From: Pogostemon cablin
Taxonomy: Eukaryota > Streptophyta > Magnoliopsida > Lamiales > Lamiaceae
Reading direction: 5' to 3'
NCBI GenBank assembly: GCA_023678885.1
Contig: CM042975.1
Span: forward strand, 28,871,405-28,935,404
DNA length: 64,000 nucleotides
Made by a program: the position numbers and the translations under genes. Numbering within the stretch: position 1 is the first letter of the stretch; each line of letters opens with the position of its first letter. The notes beneath the pieces are model-generated. The model was not told where the DNA came from. It was given only the letters and a program-made list of their open reading frames with translations, and searched no databases. Positions 44,848 through 58,100 of this stretch are shown here, in pieces.

Positions 44848-47800
44848 ATGGTTCATCTTGTAAGAATTTACAGAAAGATTGCGGAATGGAGGAGGAGTTC
44901 TATCTCCAACAACAGGCTAAGTTTTCAGCTCTTAGGTCTTCGAGACATCTTCCAAGAGATTGCCGAATGGAGGGGTAGTTATTTCTTCCACGACGAGTTC
45001 AAGTTTCTCCGGAATGACTTGCATGGTGGACAGACGGAGGTGAATACAGAGAGTGATGCTTTGGGGAATGTTGAACCCCCCACGCTGGATGTTTTAAAGG
45101 AAAAACTTGGGGTGATGTTTGCTGTTCAGCTGGAGTCGAGCTTCCTCCGGTTCAGCAGAAGTCGAAACATCGAAGTTTTTCTCTGTTTCTTGCTTGAACT
45201 CCTATATGACAAAACATATCCGCCAGATATTCGGGTTGTGATTCTTGAGAAGGAGGTGAGATGTCTCCTCACCATTCTTGGGGACATATCATGGAGGTTT
45301 CTCGACAGCGACGACCAGCATCCTAAGTTTCAGAATCTGGTGGCAGATTTTGAAGCTGCGGCGAACCAGGCTGGAGGGTTAGTCCATTCCTTGTTATTTG
45401 GATCCTTTGAAACAATGGATGACGAACTTGCTGCTGTCTCAAACGATACCATCCACCTCTTGAAAGCTACTCTTCGTTTGTCTGATAAAATTACTACACC
45501 TATTTATACCACTCCGAGGACTTGTGTTGTCGATTCCTTGGTCGTTATCACGTCTCTACTGGATGATTTGCAGAATCTGTTGAAATGGGTGGACGAAAGT
45601 GTTGCTGAGTTGAAAAGATGAAATCGAGGTGCTCCATAAGGGGTTACTGCTTTTGCATCCTTCAATCAACTATATGAGATCAGTTTCTACAAATGACAAA
45701 CTAAAACTGCCTCTGATGCGCACAGGAGATATTGCACGCCAAGCAGAATATCTTGTATCTGCATTCTTAGTTAAAGACGCTCCTCTCCCTTATGTCACCA
45801 CCAGGCTCACTCATCTGAACAACCAGATTTGGCGTATAAGAAGGAAGACCCAAATATACAACCTAAGAAGGAAGATTGGAAAATACACTCGGAGATACAT
45901 CCTTGGTGGCTCAAAAGTGACGATGCATGTCAGTGCACAACTGCCATTATAGGATGAGGGAGAAAATGATATCATTGTTTCTCCCAGAGCCTTCAAGTCA
46001 TTCCATCTTGGGGATGGATGGACTTGGTAAGACAACGTTAGCCAAGAAATTGTATAATCATCCCTTGGTTAACTATACATTTGACAAGCTCTCATGGTGA
46101 GTCATCTCTCAAACATATGAAATACCAAGAATACTGGCTAACATTTTGATTCATATAAGTAGCGAGCTTGACAAAGATAAGATCTTGAATATGTAAGGAG
46201 AAACTTTAGTAGAACACATTTACAAAACATTGAAGGGAAGAAGATACCTTGTTGTGATGGATGATATATGGGACTCAAATGTGTGGTATGTATTACAGAG
46301 ATGTTTCCCAGATGATGGAAATGGAAGCAGGATATTGGTCACAAGTAGAATTCAAGATGTGGCTCCACCTAATAGCATGATTAATGAGCCGCCATTTCTG
46401 TCGGATGAGCAATGTTGGGAACTACTAGAGAAGAAGGTGTTCGGTGCTAAAACCTGCCCTCCTAAACTGTGACACATTGGAAAGAAAATTGCTGCAAAAT
46501 GTCGAGGACTCCCATTCACTGCAGTCGTTATTGCTGGTTTTCTTTCAATTATGGGAGAGGAAGAAAGTGCATGGGAAGAAGTAACGAGAAGTTTAGGGTC
46601 TTATATTGGTGGTGGGGAGAAGTCAGTGATGCAAATTCTGGAATTGAGTTACAATTGTTTGCCAGACAATTTGAAATCGTGCCTTTTTTATTTGGGAGCA
46701 TCCGAAGAAGATGAAGAAATCTTTGTTGAAAAGTTGTACAGATTTTGGATCGCTGAAGGATTCATAGTTGGAGAAAATGGGAAGAGCAGAGAAAGTGTGG
46801 CAAAAATATATTTGATGGAGTTAATTAATAGAAATCTAGTAATGGTTTCCCAGAGAAAATCTGATGGAAGAGGAGTGAAAACCTGTGTTCTTCATGATTT
46901 GTTGCGTGAGTTGTGCTTGAAAAAGTGTGAGGAAGATGACTCCCTCGACAAGTAAGTTTTAAACATACATATATACATGCCACTATTCCATTCTAGATAA
47001 CACTGTGTGTGTATATAGGCATTACAACATTTGTTCTTTTTTCAGTTTCGCCTCTATTTACAAGAACAAGAAACTAGTCCGTAGCAGGGGATATTTAAGA
47101 GATCTAGCGAACAATGAAGCTTTATTCATTTGCCGACACGATCGATCTTTCTATGGCAATGTCGGGGAGTCACCACTTTATGATGGGGATAAAATACTAT
47201 TGAGAGTGTTGCATTTCAAGACATCTTATGGAGCACCTTTAGCTGGACTAGAGTATCTTGTCAACTTGAGATACTTGGTTGATAGACAAGTGCCAACTTG
47301 TCTTGAGAAGCTTCAAAATCTAGAATATCTAATTATCCTGTCCAATGAAACTAAACACCTACCCCGAGCTATTGAGAGAATGACGAAGTTGAGATACTTC
47401 CAAGCTTGGAAGGCCAACTACGCCAATGATTGGGATAGTAATACTGAAAGCAACAACCTCGAGCATCTTTCGAGGATCACCATTCGAAAGCTTGAGGATG
47501 AGGAGTTCTTGAAACTCTCACCCGGACTCTGCAAACTCAAATGCAGATATGAACTGGTGCCGCGTAGATTGGACAAGAGGGAGCATCCTCGATTTGATTT
47601 CCGTTTCTTCACTCAACTCCACTGTCTCCCTGCATTTCTTGATTGACGGAAGATTTAACTACGACCAGCTTGGATTCCCCTCCAACATTACGAAGCTGAC
47701 CCTTGATAGGTGCAGGCTTCCTTGGGAGAAGATCTCCATTGTTGGGATATTAGAAAACCTTCAAGTTCTCAAGTTAAGAAACCGTGCTTTCGAGGGAGAA

Positions 47801-48100
47801 GTGTGGGAGATGAGTGATGGTGAATTCCAGAGTTTGAGATTCCTGAAACTGGATGTAGCATCTCTGTGTGAATGGAATGTTGCATCATATCAGCACTTCC
47901 CTAATCTTCATCGCTTGATTTTCAAGGACTGCCATTGGCTGCTGGATATTCCGGATGAGGTGGGTGAGATCCCATCACTTGAGCTGATTGAGGTGATTGG
48001 AATATGCCCGAATTCACTGGGGAAGTCTGCAGAGAGAATAAAGGAAGAACAGCAGGATGTGGGAAATGAGCACCTGAGGGTCATCGTAAACACATATTAA
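44848..48100 (+). pseudogene. R1-like NLR copy 2 (pseudogene)
   Basis: Collinear with copies 1 and 4: MVHLV start at 44848, exon 1 to 46951, intron 46952-47045, exon 2 to 48100. Disabling changes are a +1 insertion near 45612 (AAAAG for AAGG), a CAG-to-TAG stop at 45949, loss of about 60 bp before the P-loop (near 45978), TGT-to-TGA near 46099, GGA-to-TGA or TAA-type stops near 46195 and 46470, and a 2-bp loss near 47625. The P-loop reads GMDGLGKTT. The first 257 codons remain open, so a truncated N-terminal protein is conceivable. N-terminal sequence (RRSSISNNRLSFQLLGLRDI) is closest to copy 4, but the C-terminus (RFLKL, GEIPSLELIEV) is closest to copy 1. Confidence 0.9.
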
Positions 48101-48658
48101 TAAAGGTTATGCAAGAGGCCAACTACATCACACTCATTCTTTCCTGTATATATTTTTCATTTATTTGTTGCAGAGCAAGTTTGGAGTTTACCTTTGTCCA
48201 TGTCACACATAAATAAGCTTCCATCAACAGGGCACTGGAGCTCAACTGTGCTTGCTCTGATGGTCATTGCTACGCTCACTCTTCTCTTATTTTTTCTTGA
48301 TTTGAAATGTGTGTATATTATCTGGTGACAATGTTGTTAGACTCTTGAAGGGTTAATATAGGTACTACTTTGATCATTTGGAATATTAGTAACAAATATT
48401 GGATTTTTTTTCTTGTGTAAATCTCAATGGAAGTTGTAAAATATGAAAACTTTGTTAATGATGTACTCTTTCTTTAAATTTGATAACCCAATGTGGGTGC
48501 CAAAAGGTGTTGAACAAGAAAAGAGTAGTGAGTTAGAGGGATGATCAAGAATGAGAAGATCACTCGTTCTTCAACCTTCATTTGGACAATGTTTGATTTA
48601 AAACTTTAGATCTCATTATTTATTAAACCCTATTATGAGTATATATGAATCAAGTTTC
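48101..48658. other. Spacer after NLR copy 2
   Basis: Homologous to the spacers after copies 1, 3 and 4; includes the 3' UTR intron-like sites and the CACACATAAATAAGCTTCCATC stretch shared with copy 4. No gene. Confidence 0.7.
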
Positions 48659-48708
<50 letters not shown>

Positions 48709-48709
48709 G
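48659..48709. repeat. Microsatellite (AAT)n
   Basis: About 16 uninterrupted ATA/AAT units, at the position of the (TA)n tract after copy 1. Confidence 0.95.
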
Positions 48710-48711
48710 AA

Positions 48712-49015
48712 GTAGGTTTACATGAGTTTATATGTAAATTCTATTTTTTAAAATTATTTTTTAATACATAAAAAATATTTTTGTATAGTAGTAATTTTTA
48801 TACAGAAGAATAATAATTCATTTTTTCAAAAAGTAATTTTTTATGTACTAAATAGTAATTGAAAACCAGGGTTTACAAGATTTTGAAGAATAATTTTTTA
48901 ATTTTAAAGAGTAACAATTTATGTGTTTAAAAAAGTAAATTTTCATGTAAAAAAAGTAACAAGGTTTATACTCTGTATATATTTGTATGTAAACACAGTT
49001 TTCATGAATGTTTGT
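48712..49015. mobile_element. MITE with GTTTACATG ends, copy 2
   Basis: Aligns along its length with 34428-34712 (AGGTTTACATG..., TTTTTATACAGAAGA, AGGGTTTACAAGATTTTGAA, ATGTAAACACAG). It lies next to the (AAT)n tract, as if one expanded from the other's border. Absent from the spacers after copies 1 and 3. Confidence 0.6.
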
Positions 49016-49567
49016 GTTAACTATATGGGGGTGAACGCTATGACTTAATAGTGGTAACCTAAATAAACAATTAGTTTATGATTTCCAATGTAAAAACTAT
49101 GAATAAATCTAAGAGACATCTGTTCTATATAACAAAGTATGGATGGGGTTATGCTTGCAGGACAAAATGAGACATTTCATTGATTATACTCAGTAATCAG
49201 TTAGATAAAATTAAATCAAGAAGTGATTGCAAAGTCAGCATTTATTCAATTTAAAATTAAAAATCTCTCTACTTTATATAGATGCTTTCTAAATTTTAAG
49301 GAGATTTTTGGAGATGTTCACAAGTGGGTGATTTTGTTTGGGTTTTGAAACATATATAAAAAAAAAAAAAAAAATCAACCTAGGAGTAACTTTGTGCAAA
49401 GAACGGAGTTCAACGCCACTCCTACTTTCTGCAACTACGCGAATGAGATTTTTCTAGTCCACATCTTCATCCCAACTATGAATCAACAGAAGTGGAGTGA
49501 TTGATAACTCTTTCGTTTCTGTAGATCTACTAGACTTCGGAAAGAAATTTGTTGATGTGAATCCATT
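49016..49567. other. Spacer before NLR copy 3
   Basis: The first part continues the spacer shared with 41760-42060; the last 200 bp resembles the 5' flank of copy 1 (GTGGAGTGATTGATAACTCT). No relic of the type found before copies 2 and 4, and no gene. An A run lies at about 49356-49373. Confidence 0.6.
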
Positions 49568-52500
49568 ATGGTTCATCTTGTAAGAATTTACAAAATGATT
49601 GTGGAATGGAGGAGGAATTGTATCTCCAACGACAACCCGGAGTTTCAGGTTTTAGATCTTCGGGACCTCTTCCAAGAGATTACGGAATCGAGGCGGAGTT
49701 CTTTCCTCAAGCGGGAGTTCAAGTTTCTCCGGAATGACTTGTATATTTCCAGTGGTGGACAGAGGAGGGTGATTAGAGAGAGTGATGGTGGTTTGAGGGA
49801 TGTTGAACCCACCCCCACGGTGGCTTGTCTGACGGAAAAACTTGGGGTGATGTTCCCGGTTCCGACGCACTCAAGCTCACTCCGGTTTAGCAGAAGTCGA
49901 AACATCGAAGCTTTTCTCTGTTTCCTTGCTGAATTGCTGTACCAGAAAACAGATCCGGCGGATTTTCGGGTTGAGATTCTTGAGAAGAAGGTGCGGTGTC
50001 TCCTCACCATTCTTGGGGACATATCATGGAGCTTCCTCAACAGCGACGACCAGCATCCTAAGTATCAGGAACTATTGGGGGATTTGAAGCTGCGGCGAAT
50101 CGAGCGGGAAGGTCAGTCCACTCCTTGTTATTCTCAGCGAATAGAATGGATAAGAAAATCTCTGCTGTTTCTAACCACCTCTTGGAAGCTACTCTTCGAT
50201 TGTCAGCTAAAATCACCGCTCCAAATCATACAGCTCCGAGGACTTCTACTGTGGATTCCTTGGTTTTAATCAAGTCCCTATTTGATGATCTGCAGGATCT
50301 GATGAAACGGGTGACGATCCTGTTGCTGAGGTGAAGGATGAAATCACGCTGCTCCATGAGGGGCTTTTGCTTTTGAATTCTTCCACGAACGATTTGAGAT
50401 CGGCTTCTGCAATTGAAGAACTAAAATTGCCTCTGATGCGCGCTGGAGATATTGTGCGTCAAGCCGAATATCTTATCTCTGCATTCCTGGTTAAGGATGC
50501 TCCTCTCACTTATGTCACCACCAGACTCACCCATCTGAACAAGCAGATTCAGCGCATAGGAAGGAAGATCCAAAAGTACACCCACAGATACAACCTTGGT
50601 GGCTCAACAGTGACGATGCATTTCAACGCACAGGGTGAGAGAGAAAACGACATCATCATTGGTTTAGAAGAGAAGGAGAGGGAGATTTTGGATCAGTTGG
50701 TTGGAGGGGCAACGAGCCTCTAAGTCATTTTAATCTTGGGTATGCCTGGACTTGGTAAGACCACTTTAGCCAAGATCATCCCTTGCTTAACTATACTTTT
50801 GACAAACTCTCATGGTGTGTTATCTCTCAATCATATGAGAGAAGAAGAATACTGGCTGACATTTTGATTCATATAAATAGTGAGCTTGAAAAGGATAGGA
50901 TTTTGAACATGGAAGGAGAGACGTTACTAGAACACATTTACAAAACTTTGAAGGGAAGAAGGTACCTTGTTGTGATGGATGATATATGGGACTTAAATGT
51001 GTGGTATGATTTACAGAGATGTTTCCCTGATGATGTGAATGGAAGCAGGATATTGACTCCACCTAATAGCATCATTCATGAGCCTCCATTTCTATCGGAT
51101 GAGCAATGTTGGGAGCTACTAGGGAAGAAGGTGTTCGGTGCTAAAACTTGCCCTCCTAAGCTGCAACATATTGGACAGAAAGTTGCTGCAAAATGTCGAG
51201 GATTGCCGCTCACTGCAGTCGTTATTGCTGGTGTTCTTTCAACTATGGGCGATGAAGAAAGTGAACGGGAAAAAGTGATGAGAAGTTTAGCCTCTTATAT
51301 TGATGGTGGGGAGAAGTCAGTGATGCAAATTTTGGAATTGAGTTACAATAGTTTGCCAGACAATTTGAAGTCGTGCTTTCTTTATTTGGGAGCATACGAA
51401 GAAGCATAAGAAATCATTGTTGAAAAGATGTACAAATTTTGGATCGCGGAAGGATTCATAGTTGGAGAAAATGGGAGGAGCAGAGAAAGTGTGGCAAAAG
51501 AATATTTGATGGAGTTAATGAATAGAAATCTAGTGATGGTATCCAAGAGAAAATCTGATGGAAGAGGAGTGAAAACCTGTGTTCTTCATGATTTGCTGCG
51601 TGAGTTGTGCTTGAAAAAGTGTTGAGGAAGATGGCTCCCACGACACGTAAGTTTTGCATGCTACTACTTAATTCCAATCTAGATAATTTAAAATTTTCTT
51701 ACAACTTTTGTTCTTTTTTCAGCTTCCGCACTATTTTCAAGAACAAGAAATTAGTCCGTAGCATGCGAAATTTAAGAGATTTATTGAACAATGAAGCTTT
51801 GTTCATTTGCCGATATGATCGCGCTTTCTATGGCTATGTTGGCGAATCACCATTTTATGTTGGGGACAAGATACTATTGAGAGTGTTGCATTTCAAAACG
51901 CCTTATGGGGCTCCTTTAGCTGGACTAGAGTATCTTGTTAACTTGAGATACTTGGTTAATAGACCAGTGCCAACTTGTCTAGAGAAGCTTCAAAATCTAG
52001 AATATCTAACAGTGCTGTCCAACGAAACAACATACATACCCCGAGCTTTTGAGAGGAGGAAGAAGTTGAGATACTTTGAATCAGAGAAGGCCGAGTATGG
52101 CCAAGATTGGGACGGTAATAGCAAAATCAACAACCTCGAGCATCTTTCAAGGATCACTATTCGAAAGCTTGACGATGAGGAGTTCTTGAAATGCTCTCCC
52201 CGACTCTGCAAACTTAAATGCAGATACGAACTGGTGCCGCGTAAGTTGGAGAAGAGTGAGCATCCTCGATTTGATTTCCGTTTCTTCACTCAACTTCACT
52301 CCCTCTCCCTGCATTTCTTCATTGACGGAAGATGTAACTATGACCTGCTTGGATTCCCCTCCAACATTACGAAACTGACCCTTGATAGGTGCAGGCTTCC
52401 CTGGGAGATCTCCATTGTTGGGAGATTAGAAAACCTTCAAGTTCTCAAGTTAAGAAACCGTGCTTTCGAGGGAGAAGTATGGGAGACAAGTGATGATGAA

Positions 52501-52776
52501 TTCCAGAGTTTGAGGTACCTTAAATTAGATGTAGCATCTCTGCGCGAATGGAATGTGGCATCATACCGTCACTTCCCTTATCTTCATCACTTGATCTTCA
52601 AGGAATGCCATTGGCTTCTGGATATATCGGATGAGGTGGGTGAGATCACAACACTTGAGTTGATTGAAGTGATTGGAAGATGCCCGAATTCACTAGGGCA
52701 GTCTGCAGAGAGAATAAAGGAAGACCAACGAGATGCGGGAAATGAACAACTCAGGGTCGTTGTCAACACATATTAA
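49568..52776 (+). pseudogene. R1-like NLR copy 3 (pseudogene)
   Basis: Same layout: MVHLV start at 49568, exon 1 to 51646, intron 51647-51722, exon 2 to 52776. Lesions are a 1-bp loss near 50087 and further frame changes near 50320, a TAA stop at 50721, an 11-bp-class deletion after the P-loop near 50775 (KKLYN lost), loss of about 25 bp covering TSRIQDV near 51056, a stop and frame change near 51407 and a +1 insertion near 51621 (GTGTTGAGG) at the end of exon 1. The P-loop, MDDIW, CRGLPL and VLHD motifs are still readable. Exon 2 is fully open. The N-terminus (RRNCISNDN, DLFQEITE, VPTHSS) is closest to copy 1, but its end (RYLKL, GEITTLE, ERIKEDQRD) is closest to copy 4. Confidence 0.9.
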
Positions 52777-54220
52777 TAAAGGTAATACAAGTGGCTAACT
52801 ACATCTCACTCATTATTTCCTGTATATAGTCTTTATTTATTTGTCGCAGAGCAAGTTGGGATTTTACCTTTTTCCATGTTACTTGATTTGAAATGTGTGT
52901 ATATTATCTGGTGAAAATGTTGTTAGACTCTTGATGGGTTAGTATAGGCAATGAGGCTACTACTTTGATCATTTGAACTATGGTGGAATATTAGTGACAA
53001 AGATTGGATTTTTTTTATTATTTTTTAATTTTTTCTTGTGAAAATCTCTGTGGAAGTTCTAAAATATGAAAAACTTTGTTAATGATACATGTTTCTTGAA
53101 ATTTGATAACCCAATGTTGGTCCCAAAAGGTGTTGAACTAGAAAAGAGTTGTGAGTGAGAGGGATGATCAAGAATGAGAAGATCACTCGTTCTTCTGCCT
53201 TCTTTTGTAGGAATGGGATGCTTACAATCTCATTGTTGATTTTGTGGGCAATGTTGGATTTAAAACTTTAGATCTCATTATTAATAAACCATATTATGAG
53301 TATATGAATCAAGTTTCTGTAATTTATTTATTTATTTTATTTTTTGGGTTTATGTAGACATGAGATTTAACCATATGTGATGGACGCTGTGACTTAATAG
53401 TGTTAGCCTAAATTCTAACGATCAATTAGTTTCAGATTTCCAATGTAGAAACTATGAATAAAACTTAGAGACAACCTGCTATTAAGGATATAGCAGAAAG
53501 AAATAATAGAAAAAGAGCTTGCAGTATGGATGGGGTATGCTTGCAGTACAAAATGAGAAATTTTAATTGATCAAGTAAAGCAATAATCAGTATCTAAAAG
53601 TTAAATACGAAGGATCAAGATTTTGTTTTTTTTACTTAATTTAAACCATCAAGAAATGATCGCAAAATCAGCATTTGTTCAGTTTAAACTAGAGAAGAAA
53701 TCTTACTGAAAATGAGTAGTATTCCCCAAATCTACTTCTTGGATTGACTGTAGTGTGCAACAGAGTGTTCTTTTTTTTCTCTTCAGTAGATGCATTGCAC
53801 ATTTGCAGTTTCGATGATATGGCATTCACTCGATAAGCTTCCATTTACGAGGCTCCAGAACACCAACTCTACTTCTCCGATGCTCATTGCTCCTCTTACT
53901 CTTCTCTTATTTTCCCTTGATTTGAAATGCAAATGGATTGGAGATTGTGTATGAGATGAAACCTGGTGAGAACTTATTTAGGCTCTTGAAGGGTTTACGT
54001 AGGCCTGGCAATGAGAGTTATGAGACTAACACTTTGATTATGTGAACTAGTTCTATAATAAATGACATGAGTTGGTTTTATGTTGTACAAAGAGAGTATG
54101 TTTCTGAATACTTGTCACCTTTACTTGAGCAATGGAATGTTGTGTATTTCATATATTTCTAGTCATTTCTTTTAAACTTCAAAATGTCAAGGACACCTTA
54201 TATCATTTCTAAAATTCCTT
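52777..54220. other. Spacer after NLR copy 3
   Basis: Homologous to 41107-42213 joined directly to 43457-43837, without the solo LTR. A TTTA-rich stretch at about 53316-53345 replaces the microsatellites of the other spacers. No gene. Confidence 0.75.
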
Positions 54221-54405
54221 CTTGAACTGCTGTACCACAAAACAGATCCGCTGGATATTCGAATTGAGATTCTGGAAAAGGAGGTGCAGTGTCTCCTCAC
54301 CATTCTTGGAGACATATCATGGAGGTTCCTCGACCACGACTACCACAACCTCAGTTCTGGACACTGTTAGTGGACTTTGAATCGAGATGGAAGATTAGTC
54401 CGTTC
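54221..54405 (+). pseudogene. R1-like NLR relic B (N-terminal fragment)
   Basis: The counterpart of relic A at 43838-44022, with the same 5' and 3' limits. It keeps CTGGAAAAGGAGGTGCAGTGTCTCC intact where relic A has a stop, but has a 1-bp loss in the CGACTACC region and a later TAG. Its shared limits with relic A show that both come from one duplication. Confidence 0.85.
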
Positions 54406-55149
54406 CTTGTGAAAACAAAAAATGTTTATGTAGTAAAAAAATTTTAAAATTAGTCCAAATGACAACCTTCTTGCATGTGAAAACATGAATGACTAGAAAT
54501 AAATTTTAGTCATTTTCACTTCGTGTTGTGTTTTAATCATTTGTAGTTTGTGTAAAAAATATAATTTGCATGTCTCCTGCAGGGTTTATGTGGATGTGAG
54601 ATTTAAACTTCTGCGATGAAAACTATGATTTTATATTTCATATTTCTCTGTAAAAACCAAGAAATTTTATTCTCATGTTCTAAACACAATCACTTTTTGT
54701 GGATGAACACCTTATACTAGGAGCAAGAGATTTACTAAAAAATATTTTTTGATGCTTCACAATCACCAAACACAAGGGAATATGTTTTTGGTATATTCTA
54801 TCTACATGTAAACTTCTGTCTTCACATATTTGGTCAAATAATACTGCAGTTCATTATTTAGTAATGTCTTCTTTAACAATATTAACATTAATATAAAAAA
54901 AAGACTATTTTTTAAAAATTTTGGCTGATTATATTTAGGATACTATCTATGTATGCATGATGTGACTATTTGTTTTTAATAAGGAATATTGAACGTACTC
55001 CTTTGATGATGATTTTTAAGTCTCCTAATTTTTGACGATACACCCACATTTTCTTGCAGTTGCAGTTGGCTTTTGCATCCGTTTGTTTGTGCAACAATGA
55101 ATTGATAGCTCTTTCGTCCATCCAGAGTTTGGAAACCAGTCCATCCATT
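54406..55149. other. Immediate upstream region of NLR copy 4
   Basis: Homologous to 44023-44847 but lacking the GC-rich MITE; it has instead an extra stretch at about 54785-54825 and 54890-55000. The frame of copy 4 stays open upstream to 55054, yet only the start at 55150 is shared by all copies. Confidence 0.6.
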
Positions 55150-58100
55150 ATGGTTCATCTTGTAAGAATTTACAGAAAGATTGCGGAATGGAGGAGGAGT
55201 TCTATCTCCAACAACAGGCTAAGTTTTCAGCTCTTGGGTCTTCGAGACATCTTCCAAGAGATTGCCGAATGGAGAGGGAGTTATTTCTTCCTCGACGAGT
55301 TCAAGTTTCTCCGGAATGACTTGCATATTTCCAGTGGTGGACAGACGGAGGTGAATACAGAGAGTGATGCTTTGGGGAATGTAGAACCCCCCACGGTGGC
55401 TTTTTTCAAGGAAAAACTTGGGGTGATGTTTGCTGTTCAGCTGGAGTCGAGCTTCCTCCGGTTCAGCAGAAGTCGAAACATCGAAGTTTTTCTCTGTTTT
55501 CTGCTTGAACTCCTATACGACAAAACATATCCGCTTGATATTCGGGTTGTGATTCTTGAGAAGGAGGTAAGATGTCTTCTCACCATTCTTGGGGACATAT
55601 CATGGAGCTTCCTCGACAGCGACAACCAGCATCCTAAGTTCCAGAATTTGGTGTCAGATTTTGAAGCTGCGGCGAACCAGGCTGGAAGGTTAGTCCATTC
55701 CTTGTTGTTTGGGTCCTTTCAAACAATGGATTACCAACTTGATGCTGTCTCAGACGATATGATTCAACTCTTGAAAGCTACTCTTCGCTTGTCTGCTAAA
55801 ATCACAACATCCATTTATACCACTCCGAGGACTTGTGTTGTCGATTCCTTGTTCGTTATCACGTCTCTACTGGATGATTTGCAGGATCTGTTGAAACGAG
55901 GGGACGAGAGTGTTACTGATTTGAAGGATGAAATCAAGCTGCTCCATAAGGGGCTACTGCTTTTGCATTCTTCAATCAACGATATGAGATCGGCTTCTAC
56001 AATTGACAAACTAAAACTGCCTCTGATGCGCACCGGAGATATTGCACGTCAAGCCGAATATCTTGTATCTGCATTCTTGGTTAAAGATGCTCCTCTCCCT
56101 TATGTCACCACCAGGCTCACTCATCTGAACAACCAGATTCGGCGTATAAGAAGGAAGATCCAATTATACAACCTAAGAAGGAAGATTGGAAAATACACTC
56201 GGAGATACATCCTTGGTGGCTCAAAAGTGACGATGCATGTCAGTGCACAACTGCCATTACAGGATGAGGGAGAAAATGATATCATCGTTGGTTTTGAAGA
56301 AAAAGAGAGGGACATCTTGGATGAGTTGGTTGGAGGGAGAACGCAGAGCCTTCAAGTCATTTCCATCTTGGGGATGCCTGGACTTGGTAAGACAACATTA
56401 GCCAAGAAATTGTATAATCATCCCTTGGTTAACTATACATTTGACAAGCTCTCATGGTGTGTCATCTCTCAAACATATGAAATACCAAGAATATTGACTA
56501 ACATTTTGATTCATATAAGTAGTGAGCTTGATAAAGATAAGATCTTGAATATGGAAGGGGAAACACTAGTAGAACACATTTACAAAACACTGAAGGGAAG
56601 AAGATACCTTGTTGTGATGGATGATGTTTGGGACTCAAATGTGTGGTATGAATTACAGAGATGTTTCCCAGAAGATGGGAATGGAAGCAGGATATTGCTC
56701 ACTAGTAGAATTCAAAATGTTGGTCCACCTAATAGTATGATTCATGAGCCGCCATTTCTCTCAGATGAGCAATGTTGGGAACTACTACAGAAGAAGGTGT
56801 TTGGTGCTAAAACTTGCCCTCCTAAACTGCAACACATTGGAAAGAAAATTGCTGCAAAATTTCGAGGACTGCCACTCACTGCAGTCGTTATAGCTGGTGT
56901 TCTTTCAATTATGGGAGTGGAAGAAAGTGAATGGGAAGAAGTGACAAGAAGTTTAGGGTCTTATATTGGTGGTGGGGAGAAGTCAGTGATGCAAATTCTG
57001 GAATTGAGTTACAATCGTTTGCCAGACAATTTGAAGTCGTGCTTTCTTTATTTGGGAGCATACGAAGAAGACGAGGAGATCTTTGTTGAAAAGTTGTACA
57101 GATTTTGGATCGCGGAAGGATTCATAGTTGGAGAAAATGGGAGGAGCAAAGAGAGTGTGGCAAAAGAATATTTGATGGAGTTAATTAATAGAAATCTAGT
57201 GATGGTTTCCAAGAGAAAATCTGATGGAAGAGGAGTGAAAACTTGTGTTCTTCATGATTTGTTGCGTGAGTTGTGCTTGAAAAAGTGTGAGGAAGATGAT
57301 TCCCACGACACGTAAGTTTATACATACATGCTACTACTACTTAATTGCATTCTATATAACTTAAACTTTCTTACAGCTTCTGTTCCTTTTTCAGCTTCTG
57401 CCCTATTTACCAGAACAAGAAATTAGGCCGTAGAAGGGGCGATTTAAGAGTGAACAATGAAGCTTTGTTCATTTGCCGACACGATCGCTCTTTCTATGGA
57501 AATGTCGGGGAGTCACCACTTTATGTTGGGGACAAGATACTATTGAGAGTGTTGCATTTCAAGACGTCTTATGGGGCTCCTTTAGCTGGAATAGAGTATC
57601 TTGTTAACTTGAGATACTTGGTTGATAGACAAGTGCCAACTTGTCTAGTCAATCTTCAAAATCTAGAATATCTAACTGTGCTGTCCAAAGAAACCACACA
57701 CATACCCGGGGCCATTGACAGAATGAGGAAGCTGAGATACTTCCAAGCTTGGAAGGCCAACTACGGCGATGATTGGGATAGTAATACCGAGAGCAACAAC
57801 CTCGAGCATCTTTCGAGGATCACTATCCGAAAGCTCAAGGATGAGGAGTTCTTGAAACGCTCACCCCAACTCTGCAAACTCAAATGCAGATACGAACTGG
57901 TACCGCGTAAAATGGATAAGAGGGAGCATCCTCGACTCGATTTCCGTTTCTTCACTCAGCTTCACTCCCTCTCCCTGCATTTCTTCATCGACGGAAGATG
58001 CAACTATGACCAGCTTGGATTCCCCTCCAACATTTCCAAGCTGACCCTCGATAGGTGCAGGCTTCCCTGGGAGAAGATCTCCATTGTTGGGAGATTAGAA

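Noticed and set aside
55054..55149. In-frame upstream extension of NLR copy 4 (32 residues)
   Set aside because: Copies 1 and 3 have no equivalent, and MVHLV at 55150 is the shared start.
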